Source: Corallium rubrum
Taxonomy: Eukaryota; Cnidaria; Anthozoa; Scleralcyonacea; Coralliidae
Assembly: GCA_964035015.1 (NCBI GenBank)
Contig: OZ036004.1
Coordinates: 15,311,419-15,375,418, forward strand
Length of the DNA stretch: 64,000 nt
Reading direction: 5' to 3'
Of this stretch, positions 21,940 through 32,675 are shown piece after piece. The translations under genes and the position numbers were made by a program. Under the pieces are notes generated by a model. It saw only the letters and a list, made by a program, of their open reading frames with translations. It did no database searches and was not told where the DNA came from. The number at the start of each line of letters is the position of its first letter. Within the stretch, counting starts at the first letter, position 1.

Positions 21940-23334
21940 ATGGCTGGGATTTACACAGGACAGAGATTTGGAAATGCCGACCAAAACGAAATTGAAAACC
22001 TGCGCTTACAATCCAAAAATAGAAACACACTAAAAGGAACTCTAACCTGGTACAATGTGTGGAAGACCTGGGGCGAAAGCAAAGCCATCGAAAAAGAAAT
22101 TGAAGAATTTCAACCCGAAGAGTTAAACAAAATGCTCGAGATCTTTTATGCAGAAGTGAAAAAGAAAGATGGAAACTATTACGAGCCGGATAGTCTTCGT
22201 GTAATGCAGGTCTAGCTCCCTCGACCGATACCTTAAAGAGAAAGGTTACAAGTATTCAATTGTAAGAGACCAAATATTTTCTACTTCAAAGGAGGTACTA
22301 TAGAAGGCAAAGCAAAACAACTTCGCCAAGCCGGTCGCGGGAAGAGACCAAATAAAGCTCGGGCTTTGACAAAGGACGAAGAGGAAATATTGTGGACTAG
22401 CAAGAAGTTGGGAAGACATGACCCCGAGTCATTAGTCAACACAGTTTGGTGGCTTATTACTCAGCACTTTGGCCTCAGAGGCCGCCAAGAACACCACTCC
22501 ATGACGATGGAAGACTTTCAAGTGCTTGTCAGTGACAATGGTGTCGAATACGTTCAGTTCAACGAAGGTCCGACAAAAACAAGACAAAGTGGCCTAAAAG
22601 CTAAAGTTCGCGATTTTCATCCGAGAATGTTTGCCACTGGTGGTGACAGGTGCCCCGTCGAGATTTTTAAAGAGTTTACAAGAAGACGTCCAGAGAACTT
22701 AAAGAAAACAGGCCCCTTCTATTTGGCCATAAAGCACAACAGACGGCAAGGTGACGACGTGTGGTATAAAAATCAGCGTATGGGTACAAACAAAATCAAC
22801 AGCATAATGAAAAGCATAGTATCTGGAACAAGTCTCGAAGCAAGTCACAAGAAATTTTCCAACCACAGTGCCAGAAAGACCGTGGTCAGCAAGCTAAAGA
22901 AAGACAAAGTCGAGCGGTGCTCCATAGCAAAAGTAACTGGCCATCGAAATATCCAGTCCATCGACGATTACGACGAAGCCGATGAAGAAGAGCAGAATCA
23001 GCTTTCTTTATCAATTTCTAGAAGAAATAACCAACCAAATACAGCCCGAAATACAGTCCGTGAATCGTCAAGTATTGCAGTTGCTGCGCCGTCGTCGACT
23101 TATCCACAAAGTCAGTACCAATCGCAGAAGCAGGTACATGGTTTGCCATTTTTTCCCCCTACGTACATGTCTAGCAGTAGTCAGAGCCACAGAAGTGTTA
23201 TGGTCAATAACAATACCTTTCATAACTGCCAGGTCAGCTTTAACTTCGGACCTAAGTCGCCGATAAGCCTGCCAAGATCCCCAGCAAGTAGTCCAAAATC
23301 AAAGCTACCATGTATTGATGCAGAATCCAAGTAA
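21940..23334 (+). pseudogene. Crypton tyrosine recombinase (DUF3504-like), one break
   Basis: An ATG at 21940 opens 91 codons, ending with a stop at 22215; after a frameshift the protein continues open to 23334. The catalytic set of tyrosine recombinases is visible in the second part: an Arg in HFGLRGRQEHHSM, His/Arg in NHSARKTVVS, and TGHRNIQSIDDYDEAD with the last His and the nucleophilic Tyr candidate. The family matches Crypton recombinases and their domesticated relatives in animal ZMYM/QRICH1/KCTD1-type proteins. A Ser/Pro/Gln-rich C-tail follows. The break at about 22216-22240 probably inactivates it unless it is an intron. Confidence 0.75.
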
Positions 23335-23631
23335 AAACACTGTTAGATTTCCTCCGTTCAATAATATTTATTTGAACTAAAAGTTAAAACCATTGTTGTC
23401 TCGAACTGAATAAACAATTTTGAATTGTTTTAAGAATAATTAAATGAACCATTTGAATTTTGAGTTATTATATTTATATTTTTAATTTATATTAATTTAT
23501 TTTATATTTATAATTGTGGTCTCTAGCTTGTCGTGTAGAAGCCAACGAAATGCTTGTTTATTACGAACTTCTCATTACACGCAAATAAAAACGTAGTGTC
23601 TGTTCGAATTTTTGCTTTTGTATTATTAACA

Positions 23632-23792
23632 AGAAATCGTATGATTTCTCGTGCTATTCGGGATTAATTCAAACTCGTGAGTTTTCAAAGAGCTCAAATT
23701 GCACTCGCCCTACGGGCTCGTGCAATTTTGAAACTCTTTGAAAACGCACTCGTTTGAATTAATCCCGAATAGCACTCGAAACCATACGATTT
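23632..23792. repeat. Palindrome with ~75-bp arms
   Basis: Arm one begins GAAATCGTATGATTTCTCGT and contains GCTATTCGGGATTAATTCAA; arm two is its near-perfect reverse complement ending ACCATACGATTTC. The loop is a short CCCTACGGG-like core, itself palindromic. It may be a fold-back MITE or a Crypton end structure. Confidence 0.8.
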
Positions 23793-24188
23793 CCTATACA
23801 TAAAGGTAAGTACTGCATTAAATTATTTTCAAGATAAGGAACACGTTGTGACTCATTGTTTGCCTGAAAAATTCGGCGATCGATTTAATTCTAGAGACTT
23901 GAGAGACAAAAATGTTTGCACACTTGACCGTCCCGAAACAACACATGTTTGATCAAACGTTCTTTTCACAAACCAAAACATTGAGGTTGTTTCGCGCGAA
24001 AAATAAAAACAGTTGCTGTTTGAAATACCGAGCTTTCACATTTCAAAGGTTTTCGCTGTTACAAAAAAGATTTAAAAAGTACTTTTAAGTACTATTCACT
24101 GCTGTTCAAGTGTCTTACTGGAGATTTTTAGCTACAACATATTTACGCGAGTCTAATTTAAAGCAACCTCGCTTGTTTCGAGTATATT

Positions 24189-25135
24189 TTGGAAAGTTTC
24201 GAGCCGTTTGGTTTACGGTCTGTTTTGATAAATATAGTAAGTGAAACGGAAAAAGTGCCTAAAGGTAAAAAGTGCGGGGGAACTACCTGTTGTGTGCCAC
24301 TTTGTCGAAGCAACAGTGTAAAAAATCCGGAATTATCCTTCCATAAATTTCCTCTGGATTCGAGCTTAAAGGAAATATGGCTGAATTTATTGGGAATACA
24401 AAGACAACCATTAAAAAGCCACAAAGTGTGTTCCTTACACTTTCCCGGTGGAAAGAAATCCTTTGGTGCATTGCCAACTGTCCTTAAAATATCTGGTAGA
24501 CAAACTGTAAACAGTAGCCAAGGGAGGGAACATATTTTAGACAATGACACTACTACTGAAACAACCCAGTCTGAACAAGTTGAACAACAAACAACTGGCA
24601 TAGAGGCACAAGAGTTAATCAATGAAAAATTAAAAACTGAACATGCAGCTTTAAAAAGAAAATATGATGAGTTATCATCTAAATACGAACAGTGTGTACT
24701 GCGAATAGAGCATGGACTTGCCAGTGACACAAATTTTAAATTCTACACCGGTTTTCAAAATTATGCAACATTTAAAGTTTTCTTTGACTTTCTGCAACCA
24801 GCATGTAATGTCTTAAGTTATGCTGGTTCGAGTAACAAGGTAGAATATTCAGCAGAATCAGAAGAAAAGCTGGGGCGAAAAAGGTCAATGTCGCCAGAGC
24901 AAGAGTTGTTTATGGTTCTGGTTCGCCTACGTTCTACGGTCTTATGGGGGTTGACATTGCTCACCGATTTGGCATTTCAGAAGCACATGTTTCCCGTACC
25001 TGGGCTACTTGGTTAGAGTTTCTCTATCACCAGTTAAAAGCCCTACCCATTTGGGCATCACGTGATTATATACAAAAAACTATGCCACAGCCTTTCAAAG
25101 AAACCTACCCAAATACCCGTGTAATTATAATTCAT
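24189..25135 (+). pseudogene. ISL2EU THAP-domain transposase lacking its catalytic domain
   Basis: The open frame starts inside the inverted repeat without an ATG (TTG at 24189). A THAP zinc-finger region follows (CCVPLCRSN ... LSFHKFPLD ... IW ... HKVCSLHF). A coiled-coil-like segment and a helix-turn-helix block come next: YTGFQNYATFKVFFDFLQP, RKRSMSPEQELFMVLVRL, then in a shifted frame GVDIAHRFGISEAHVSRTW. The protein ends at NTRVII, exactly where the DDE nuclease core should begin. The frame shifts once near 24945. The THAP part would bind the inverted repeats. Confidence 0.75.
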
Positions 25136-26660
25136 GGTCAAAGTAAATTCTCTCACTAAATACTTCTTTGTTTGTATAAACAATAATGTCTCCCCAATTA
25201 ACTTTGCATGGAGACATAACACATTGCATTTGGTAAAAATGATGATGGTTTCGCTTTAGTTGTGGTTTTCCATTCAGTTCATGTAAATAAAATGATGAGT
25301 CAACCTCACAGGCTTCTTTAATTGTCATTTCTTTTTTTGAGAAGGGGCACTTCACCTCACCTATCCCAAATTATGTTGGCTCTGCAGAATCATATAACAA
25401 GCAGTCTGGACTTGCACCAAGCCATGGAGCTTCTGTGTTAATAATTAACCCACACTGAACACATGCAGTCATTATTAGTTCATTAAAATTCTTTTGTTCC
25501 AAATATTTTTCAATGGCAGTCTGCTCATTCCTGTTGCCCCACTGACATGCTTCTGGGGGCTTTGTAACATTACTTGCTGGTAATAGGATTTTGCTGTGAT
25601 GTGGTGAAAACATTTTCTCTTCGTTTCATTACTGTACCAAAATGTGAGGCAGTTAAACGACCTCTTCGTTCATGAAACCAAAGTTTGCTCTGTGACTGAC
25701 CTCTTGAATTACGTTCAATGTCAACCATTTGTTCTTTGGTTGTAAAAAGAATGTTTTCAGTATATGGTGTATACTCTGGAGAAGGTAAATGTTTGGACTC
25801 TTCCGCAAAGTTAGGAACAGTAATTTGTTCCAGTATAAATTCCCTTATTTCAGTATTGTACATTTGATTTGCAAATAGGTTTGCATCATTGAATGCCTTT
25901 TTTGAAGGCAATTCCTCAAGAAATTCTTGGTATTGAAATGGTTCACAATTATTGGATGTTAAAAGGCCCTGTAAATAATCACAAGTTCCAACAGTTTTCA
26001 AACCACCCTCAAGTTTTCTTAAGTCATCAACATTTACATGTTTAGCAAAAGCAGGTGCTGGGTTGTTGTAGTCTGCTGTGTAATGTTTTTCTGTCTTGGC
26101 AGTTGCCTTGCTTATTTTAACTTGATCAAAAAGCAATGCAGTATCAAGTTTCTCACTAATATTAGGAACATGCCACTGTTGTAACAGTTGTGTGCATGTT
26201 AAATCATCGGGGACTTCTGTTAACTCGAGTTGAATATAGTCCAAATTTGAAATAGCAGGGCGGCTACATGTTTACAGCAACCACCTTGTCCTGCTGTACA
26301 AGTGCAACTTGCACGAGATATTTTACCAGTGTCCTGGTGCAGGTGAACATAGACTGCATAGTGTGCCTTTTTCATGGAGGCATGGACAACACTTTTAAAC
26401 AGGAAAAACCTTTCTGTGCCTTTCAAAACATTAGCCTTGACTACAACCTGGGTAACCATTTTGTCTTTGAAAAGTTGACACCCGTACTTTTTATGCTTGT
26501 GAGCATTTGGTGGTTTTCCAAGTTTACTTGAGTCGTCAGTTATCAAATGTTGCTTTAATATTGCATGGGTAAATGGGGGAATACCACTGAGGTTTCTTGT
26601 CCACTGTATTCCTTCCTCCATATTTATAAACCGTAAACCAAACGGCTCGAAACTTTCCAA
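25130..26660 (-). pseudogene. ISL2EU SWIM/YqaJ-type nuclease gene, frameshifted and 3'-truncated
   Basis: Reading leftwards from ATG 26621, the first segment (26220-26621) contains a SWIM zinc finger (CTCTAGQGGCCKHVAALLF). The middle segment (25570-26244) and then two more frames carry YqaJ exonuclease blocks: RRGRLTASHFGTVMKRR, CQWGNRNEQTAIEKYL, PWLGASPDCLLYDSA and MKCPFSKKEMTIKEACE. YqaJ/RecB-type nucleases accompany ISL2EU transposases. Frames change near 26230, 25590 and 25370. The 3' end is lost at the junction near 25130 shared with the truncated transposase. Confidence 0.7.
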
Positions 26661-27364
26661 AATATACTCGAAACAAGCGAGGTTGCTTTAAATTAGACTC
26701 TCGTAAATATGTTGTAGTTAAAAATCTCCAGTAAGACACTTGAACAGCAGTGAATAGTACTTAAAAGTACTTTTTAAATCTTTTTTGTAACAGCGAAAAC
26801 CTTTGAAATGTGAAAGCTCGGTATTTCAAACAGCAACTGTTTTTATTTTTCGCGCCAAACAACCTCAATGTTTTGGTTTGTGAAAAGAACGTTTGATCAA
26901 ACATGTGTTGTTTCGGGACGGTCAAGTGTGCAAACATTTTTGTCTCTCAAGTCTCTAGAATTAAATAGATCGCCGAATTTTTCAGGCAAACAATGAGTCA
27001 CAACGTGTTCCTTATCTTGAAAATGATTTAATACAGTACTTACCTTTATATTGTGAAATATTCCAAAATTTGTGTCTGACTACCTCGAATCGAAGCCATT
27101 CCCCGCTTCAGCGACTCTGGACTGTACGCCGTGTTGAATATTTCAACTACACTCGCTGGTAGAAACCCAAGATTCGGTAGAAATATAAAACAAGACGTAC
27201 AGATTTGATATAAACTTTAATCGAAGCGAAAATGATAAAACTTTTCTTCCAATTCTCGTGTGTTTAGCACCTTTCCTCGTTCGAAAAATACAATCACCAT
27301 GTTGAAAAATTCTGCCGTGTAACTAAACTACCATGATGCTTTGCAGTTCTGCAATTGGCCCATT

Positions 27365-28010
27365 TGCGACTTCGGATATCAGCATCTTGCTTTTTGCGGC
27401 TTTTGCAGTAAGGGAGATTCCACGGTAGTTCTCATGAAGGGTGAGGTTTCCTTTCTTGGGAATGGAGATGGTGTCAGAGGTGATCCAGACCAGAGTCGTG
27501 TACACGTAGTTTCAGATTTCGAGAAGGTAGTGATGAAAGTTGCCATTCCACCTGATCATTGGTGGGATTTTGTCGGAGTCAGGGGTTTTCTTGTTGACTA
27601 GTTTCTTATAGTTACTGACATTAACTCCTCGATAGTGAATGAAGTGGTCGGGATCTTGAGATCCTTGACGACTTCAATCCTAGGTAGATTGGTAGAGATA
27701 GGCGGCGAATCTCCAAGAAGTTTCTGAAAGTGATTCAGCCAGCCTTCTTTGCGCTTCTCTGGGCTGCCTCCATTGACAGTAACTGAAGGTTTATCCTTCT
27801 TACCAGTTGTTGTCTTCCACGCGGCAGAATGGTGTTGAGATTTATGTAGATCTTTGATGTTGTTGATCTTCCCTTGGACGTAGTCAGCAGTTGCATTATC
27901 GTAAACATCTTGCAGATGTTGAGGGCTTGCTCTACAATTGCTTTGTTCCTAGTAGAGGGAATGTTGGAATTTGTTGTTGGCGGCTGATAGATTTGCACCA
28001 GCGGATTTCA
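27365..28010 (-). pseudogene. RTE-like LINE reverse transcriptase fragment
   Basis: On the minus strand several short frames carry LINE-type phrases: SIPKKGNLTLHENYRGISL followed by AAKS (27400-27505) and, upstream, a linker region coding GGSPEKRK-like sequence near 27740-27780 and TGKKDKPSVTV near 27790. Stops interrupt every frame. It is a decayed fragment adjoining the right end of the ISL2EU element. Confidence 0.6.
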
Positions 28011-28072
28011 CAGAATCATAAACACTGATGCATTTCAAGCTCTTTTAGCTTAATTAACAAATAAGATTAGAT

Positions 28073-28245
28073 CGGATCGGATCGGATTGGATTGGATTGG
28101 ATTGGATTGGATTGGATTGGATTGGATTGGATTGGATTGGATTGGATTGGATTGGATTGGATTGGATTGGATTGGATTGGATTGGATTGGATTGGATTGG
28201 ATTAGAAAAGAATAGAATACAATAGAATAGAATAGAATGGAAGAC
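28073..28245. repeat. (ATTGG)n then (AATAG)n microsatellite
   Basis: About 25 near-perfect GGATT units (28073-28203) are followed by AGAAT/AATAG repeats. No coding. Confidence 0.9.
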
Positions 28246-28599
28246 CTTTTTTTATAGAGTAGATATTACTGGTGAGTAGTTTACATAATGGTCTTCTAAC
28301 TTACAGTTAGACTAGTTATACACTAAATATAGTTAGTTATAGACTTACAGTTACATTGTTTAAAAAATAAAACGGTCATGTACTAAGGGACATGCAAAGT
28401 TTGGTTTTTCTTGGCTTAATGTACTAGTGCAATCAAGCATTATATTCGTACATATAGGTCTGCTGAGCTAGCCTGGTTAACTGGATTGTCTTGTTTTCCT
28501 ATAAACATGGCCTAATAGCCCTCTGCCAATTTTAAACTTTTAACAAAGTGAACTCTGTTTTTGAAGTAAATGCTTTTCTCTTATAATTCCTTATCACTC
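28246..28599. other. Intronic sequence without recognised features
   Basis: No gene, no clear repeat. Confidence 0.5.
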
Positions 28600-28838
28600 A
28601 TTAGTTCACGATCACCTCGGTTTTCTTTGATGTACCGCGGTTGTTTGTTTATAATAGTTACTCCCAACCCGCATAAATCAACTTAATTGCCCTGGGCTAA
28701 TATATATTAGCCCGGGGCAATTAACTTGATTTATGCGTGGTTGGGAAAATAAGCTTTAATCGATGGTCACAAATGTGATAAAGGATTTATCATCGCGACC
28801 GAAGTTTTTTTAGACAACCACTGTGATCGTGAACTAAG
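28600..28838. mobile_element. Fold-back MITE
   Basis: The ends TTAGTTCACGATCAC and GTGATCGTGAACTAA are perfect inverted copies. Inside, 28663-28745 is a second palindrome whose arms (CCCAACCCGCATAAATCAA ...) meet at an AT-rich centre (CTAATATATATTAG). The element is about 105 bp upstream of the next PPIP5K exon. Confidence 0.65.
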
Positions 28839-28942
28839 TAGTTAGTTACCTCGGGTTCGGTAACTAACCTATACTTAACACACCTTCCAGGAACTTTTAA
28901 CCGATAGTATGATACTAACTTTAGATTTTGTTTGATTTTTAG

Positions 28943-29104
28943 GTTTACACGGTGGGACCCGAATATGTTCATGCTGAAGCAAGGAAATCTCCTTCACTTG
29001 ACGGCAAAGTGGAGAGAGATTATCAAGGAAAAGAAATACGATATCCTGTTATTCTATCTGCTTACGAAAAGGAAATAGCAAATAAGGTGTGCAAGATATT
29101 TAAA
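28943..29104 (+). CDS. PPIP5K: PPIP5K exon (kinase domain)
   Basis: A 162-bp, phase 0-0 exon between TTTGATTTTTAG and GTAAGT. It encodes [17 protein letters not shown], then [20 protein letters not shown] and [12 protein letters not shown], continuing directly from the previous exon in the ATP-grasp domain of PPIP5K. Fifty-four intact codons. Confidence 0.95.
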
Positions 29105-29299
29105 GTAAGTACTTGATTAAGTATAAATTTTGGCAATAGCAGCACATAAATTAGTATTTCTACTAACTTTCTATGTTTTCGAACAATTTTCTTTTGCGAA
29201 TAAATATTTCCTTTATAAACGCCTTTTTCTAAAAGGTGCATATTGACCTATTATTCATAAACACCAATGAGCTGTTTCTACATTGAATATCTGAGACGG

Positions 29300-29915
29300 C
29301 GTATTGTAAATACGGACTGGATTTTGGACTTGACTTTTGACTGAACTTTGAAAGACTGGACTTTAGACTGGACTTTGGATTGGACCTTTAGACTGGACTT
29401 TAGAATATAACGAAACTGGATTTTCTGTCATGTAACTTTAATAAAACCCTAATCCTCATCATTAAGTGGCTTTAATTTTAATGCTGACGAAAATGGTCTG
29501 GAGTGGAAGCCAACCTTAACGCGGACAGTAAACCCACTAGTGAGTTCTGTTAAGTATATGGAAGATGGTAAATTCAAAATCCGCTTACTGATTAACTGGG
29601 GTTTGTTGGAAGTAGGTGACAGAAAATCCTATTGGAGATATTTTAAATCAAGGTCCAAGGCCAGCCCAAAGTTTGGTCTAACGTCCGGTCGAAAGTCTGG
29701 TCCAGTCCAAACTCCTGTCCAAACTCCAGTGTAATTTCCAGCCTAAGTCTCGTCCGAAGTCCAGTTCAGTTCAAAGTCCAGTTCAAAGTCCATACCAGTA
29801 AAATCCAGTCCAGTCCAAAGTGTAGTCCAGTACACAATATAGTCCTAAGTCCAGTCCAAGTCTAGTATACAAAGTCCAGTTTACAGTCCAGTCCCGTGTT
29901 TACAATATGCCGATC
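29300..29915. mobile_element. MITE-like element with GGACTTT/AAAGTCC arrays
   Basis: The left end (GCGTATTGTAAATACGGACT) and the right end (reverse complement GCATATTGTAAACACGGGACT-like) are inverted. Internal arrays of CTGGACTTTAGACTGG on the left (29310-29405) and AAGTCCAGTCCAAAGTC on the right (29640-29890) are also in opposite orientation. No gene. Confidence 0.55.
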
Positions 29916-29964
29916 TGGGACATAAAATTCTAAGCTAAATTTTATTGTGATATTGTTTTTTCAG

Positions 29965-30266
29965 CAAACTGTTTGTGGCTTCGACCTCCTCCGAGCCAAT
30001 GGCATGTCATATGTATGTGATGTGAATGGATTTAGTTTTGTCAAAACATCACGCAAATACTACGAAGATTGTTCTCAGGTATTAGGACATATGATCTTGC
30101 AGAAGATTGCACCGCAGCTGCCTATTCCTGACCATATTATCGAGGATGCCCCATTTGTCGATACTACAGAAGAGGAGATGCTGGAACTCAGGTGTGTTAT
30201 GGCTATTATCAGACATGGTGATCGCACTCCAAAGCAAAAAATGAAAATGGAAGTCCGAAACCAAAT
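29965..30266 (+). CDS. PPIP5K: PPIP5K exon (end of kinase, start of phosphatase-like domain)
   Basis: The exon follows TATTGTTTTTTCAG and precedes GTGAGT. It encodes [20 protein letters not shown] with NGFSFVKTS (ATP-grasp C-terminus), a linker, and [19 protein letters not shown], which contains the RHGDRTP motif of the histidine acid phosphatase-like domain. It leaves in phase 2 (AT of a Met codon). The tandem kinase/phosphatase architecture is diagnostic for PPIP5K. Confidence 0.96.
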
Positions 30267-31595
30267 GTGAGTCCACGTAGAAAAATGCATAGCTTAATTT
30301 CTGCCTTAAGGTTGTTTTTTTTCTCTCTTTCATATCTTGCATATTATGACTATTGCTGAATTGAATTCTTTCTGAAATAGTTATTACAGGCTGCCGAACC
30401 TGACGCTAGCCTCGGAGTTGTTACAGTTGTATGAGAATTATTTACGAGCGCAATTTCGTTCATTCATTCATTCATTCATTCATTCATTCATTCATTCATT
30501 CATTCATTCATTCATTCATTCATTCATTCATTCATTCATTCATTCATTCATTCATTCATTCATTCCATTCATTCATTCATTCATTCATTCATTCATTCAT
30601 TCATTCATTCATTCATTCATTCATTCATTCATTCATTCATTCATTCATTCATTCATTCATTCATTCATTCATTCGTTCATTCGTTCATTCATTCATTCAT
30701 TAAAATAACTAATGACTAAAATAAAGGATCGAGTTACATACAAACCGATCGGATGTTAAATAATTACATAAATGAAAATGCAGTGGTATAAACTGTAGTA
30801 TGGATTAGACATATATATGGTTAAAATAAGGAAAGAAACACAGAACGTACATATGTTAGCATTAAAACTAGGATTAAATTTAGAAATTAAAAGACTTTCC
30901 CTTTTTAGAAGACGATGAAGTGAGAATTTTGAAATCAGAAAATGAAACAGTGAAGCACTTATGTGAATTAAAGAACACTCAATATGGCTGACACAGAACG
31001 TTCTTTTCCGGTCAAAGCAGATATTCTCATATGTTCCGAAATACGTGTGTGAATATGCCGTCGTGTTTTACCGGCGTACAATGCTTTACAGCATTGAATT
31101 CCATGATGTTTGTGCCACTGTGATAGCTGAGTAATTTCAACCACCATGCGAATATCTTACTGGCGTAAGATTTTGAACTTTTTTGAACAAAGCCTTTTCT
31201 GCGTAATTATATTCTGACCTGTGTTAGATCTTTATTAAACCTTATCAAGTTTCATATTTTTATATCAACGCACTCCTTCCAAAGAGCGACTATACGTTTC
31301 CAGGTTATTCCATTTTCTGTTAAAGTCGGAAAAGTTCAATCTAAAACCGAAGAAATAATTGAAACCAATCACTCGGTTCCACGTTTATGAACTGCATGTG
31401 TAAGTTTGTGTTTTTACTCCTTTTTCTGAACCCGTGTAAACAACGACCGCGTCGAAATAAAGACTGGTACGATTACCGTGTGATGTCATACTAGCAACAA
31501 ACAACAAGGTGATTGCCGGAACACCGCTGCCAAACGTTTACGCATGCGTGAATTTGATAGAGTAAACATTGCAAGAGAAGTGGGAACTAGCCGTG
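30267..31595. other. Intron 3 left part with (ATTC)n microsatellite
   Basis: A long (CATT)n tract occupies about 30456-30702 and creates spurious HSFI-repeat frames. The remainder up to the Polinton has no recognised feature. Confidence 0.7.
31590..31595. repeat. Polinton target-site duplication, left (GCCGTG)
   Basis: GCCGTG immediately precedes the left terminus AGTAGTATAGG and recurs at 50288-50293 immediately after the right terminus. Six base pairs is the duplication size known for Polinton integrases. Confidence 0.95.
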
Positions 31596-32456
31596 AGTAG
31601 TATAGGATATGGGGGTACCAGCGCAGTTTATTTTGGCCCTACCAGCAGGAATACTTCTCCGCTTCAAGGCGTAGACGAGATTTTTGTCCACTCCCAGGGG
31701 GTTTTGGAATTGGCCGCATGCATCGCTTTTTGTAAGTTGACCCGCCGGTCCTGCCGTTGGTACCATCACCTTTCGTAAGATCCGCAGTAGGCGAGGAAGA
31801 ATTATGAGCTGGCGACAGGCGACAGCCTGGAGAATACCAGCTCATTTCTTCCGAGTGTATGTAACCGCTACCATCACTTTTCACCGTTGGCCCCGGCCGT
31901 TGGTCCCAGCCGTTGGCCCCAGTGGTTGGCCCCACTTACCCCGTCAGCGCGACCACTGGAACCACGGCAAAGAACCACGGCTTGGCTATACGGGTGGTTA
32001 TAGTTAATGGACCATCTGTTTTTACCCCCAACTCGCCAGACCAGTCGGTTGCCACCAGGAATCCAAAACCTAGGATTGAAAATGGCCCAACCTATATGAA
32101 ATTATTTTTTCATGCACGTAAAGTTTACATTAGGTACGGTGGAAAAGACAACAGTGACCAAGTGGTTTGGCGATGGTCTAGAGCTTTAGGCTGAGAAGGA
32201 CGCCCCCTTACTTCTTGGAGTCACCAAGGTCAAGTCACCCGTATGGTCATTTACCTAGCACCACACAACAGCTCCGAACAGCGGCAACCTGGAGTCCAGG
32301 CGGCCGCACCGAGCCGAAGGCGAGGTGCTGGTCCGCAATCATACCAGGAGTCACCAGTGTAAAGTCTATTGTGAGTCAGATAAAACCTTCCAACAAATGG
32401 GCCAGTTTATTTTGCCCCCAACTCACCAGGCCAGTCGGTTGCCACCGATCTTCCAA
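31596..32456. repeat. Polinton left terminal inverted repeat (861 bp)
   Basis: It pairs with 49427-50287 in reverse complement without gaps. Differences seen by eye are near 32108 and 32155. Similarity extends inwards after a 24-bp insertion in the left copy (32457-32480), to about 32497. It contains GGCCAACGG-type sub-repeats. Small frames inside are shadows present in both copies. Confidence 0.95.
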
Positions 32457-32675
32457 AATATAAGTCTTCACAGAATCCAAGTCAGATTTTATGAAGTAGT
32501 CCGCAGACTTAAAGAAACCTCCTTTTGACTGTACGGCGAGAAATATGTCAAATGCCGATGTTTTTAACGTCCTATATTCACAGCCTATACTAGCATAAGA
32601 GAAAATTGGGAATTTCAGCCGGTTTAGGCACTAGCACCACCTTTTTTACTCAGAAAACGCCCAACCACTCGTTCA

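Larger units (their letters stand above)
21723..23799 (+). mobile_element. Crypton (tyrosine recombinase transposon) nested in the left ISL2EU repeat
   Basis: The right ISL2EU arm reads continuously through TTCACAAT-ATAAAGG, whereas the left arm is interrupted at this point by 2.08 kb containing a tyrosine recombinase gene. This defines the insertion boundaries to within a few bases. There is no long terminal repeat and no obvious target duplication, in line with Crypton recombination. The last 160 bp form a strong palindrome (23632-23792). Confidence 0.75.
21416..27361. mobile_element. ISL2EU-type DNA transposon, internally deleted and carrying a nested Crypton
   Basis: The outer inverted repeats begin GGGCCAATTGCAGAACTGC and are about 730 bp: left arm 21416-21722 plus 23800-24220, right arm 26632-27361. 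The left arm is split by a ~2.08-kb Crypton. Flanking AT on both sides fits a 2-bp duplication. Convergent genes encode a THAP-containing transposase and a SWIM/YqaJ nuclease, the gene pair known for ISL2EU (IS4EU) elements. Both genes are truncated where they meet at about 25130, so the element is non-autonomous. Confidence 0.8.

Noticed and set aside
24158..24730. 190-codon minus-strand ORF
   Set aside because: Antisense shadow of the THAP transposase frame.
30418..30708. HSFI-repeat ORFs
   Set aside because: Product of the (ATTC)n microsatellite in the PPIP5K intron.
31569..32528. ORFs inside the Polinton left repeat and mirrored at 49301-50314
   Set aside because: Identical in both inverted repeats, overlapping on both strands, no recognisable domain; treated as shadows of the repeat.
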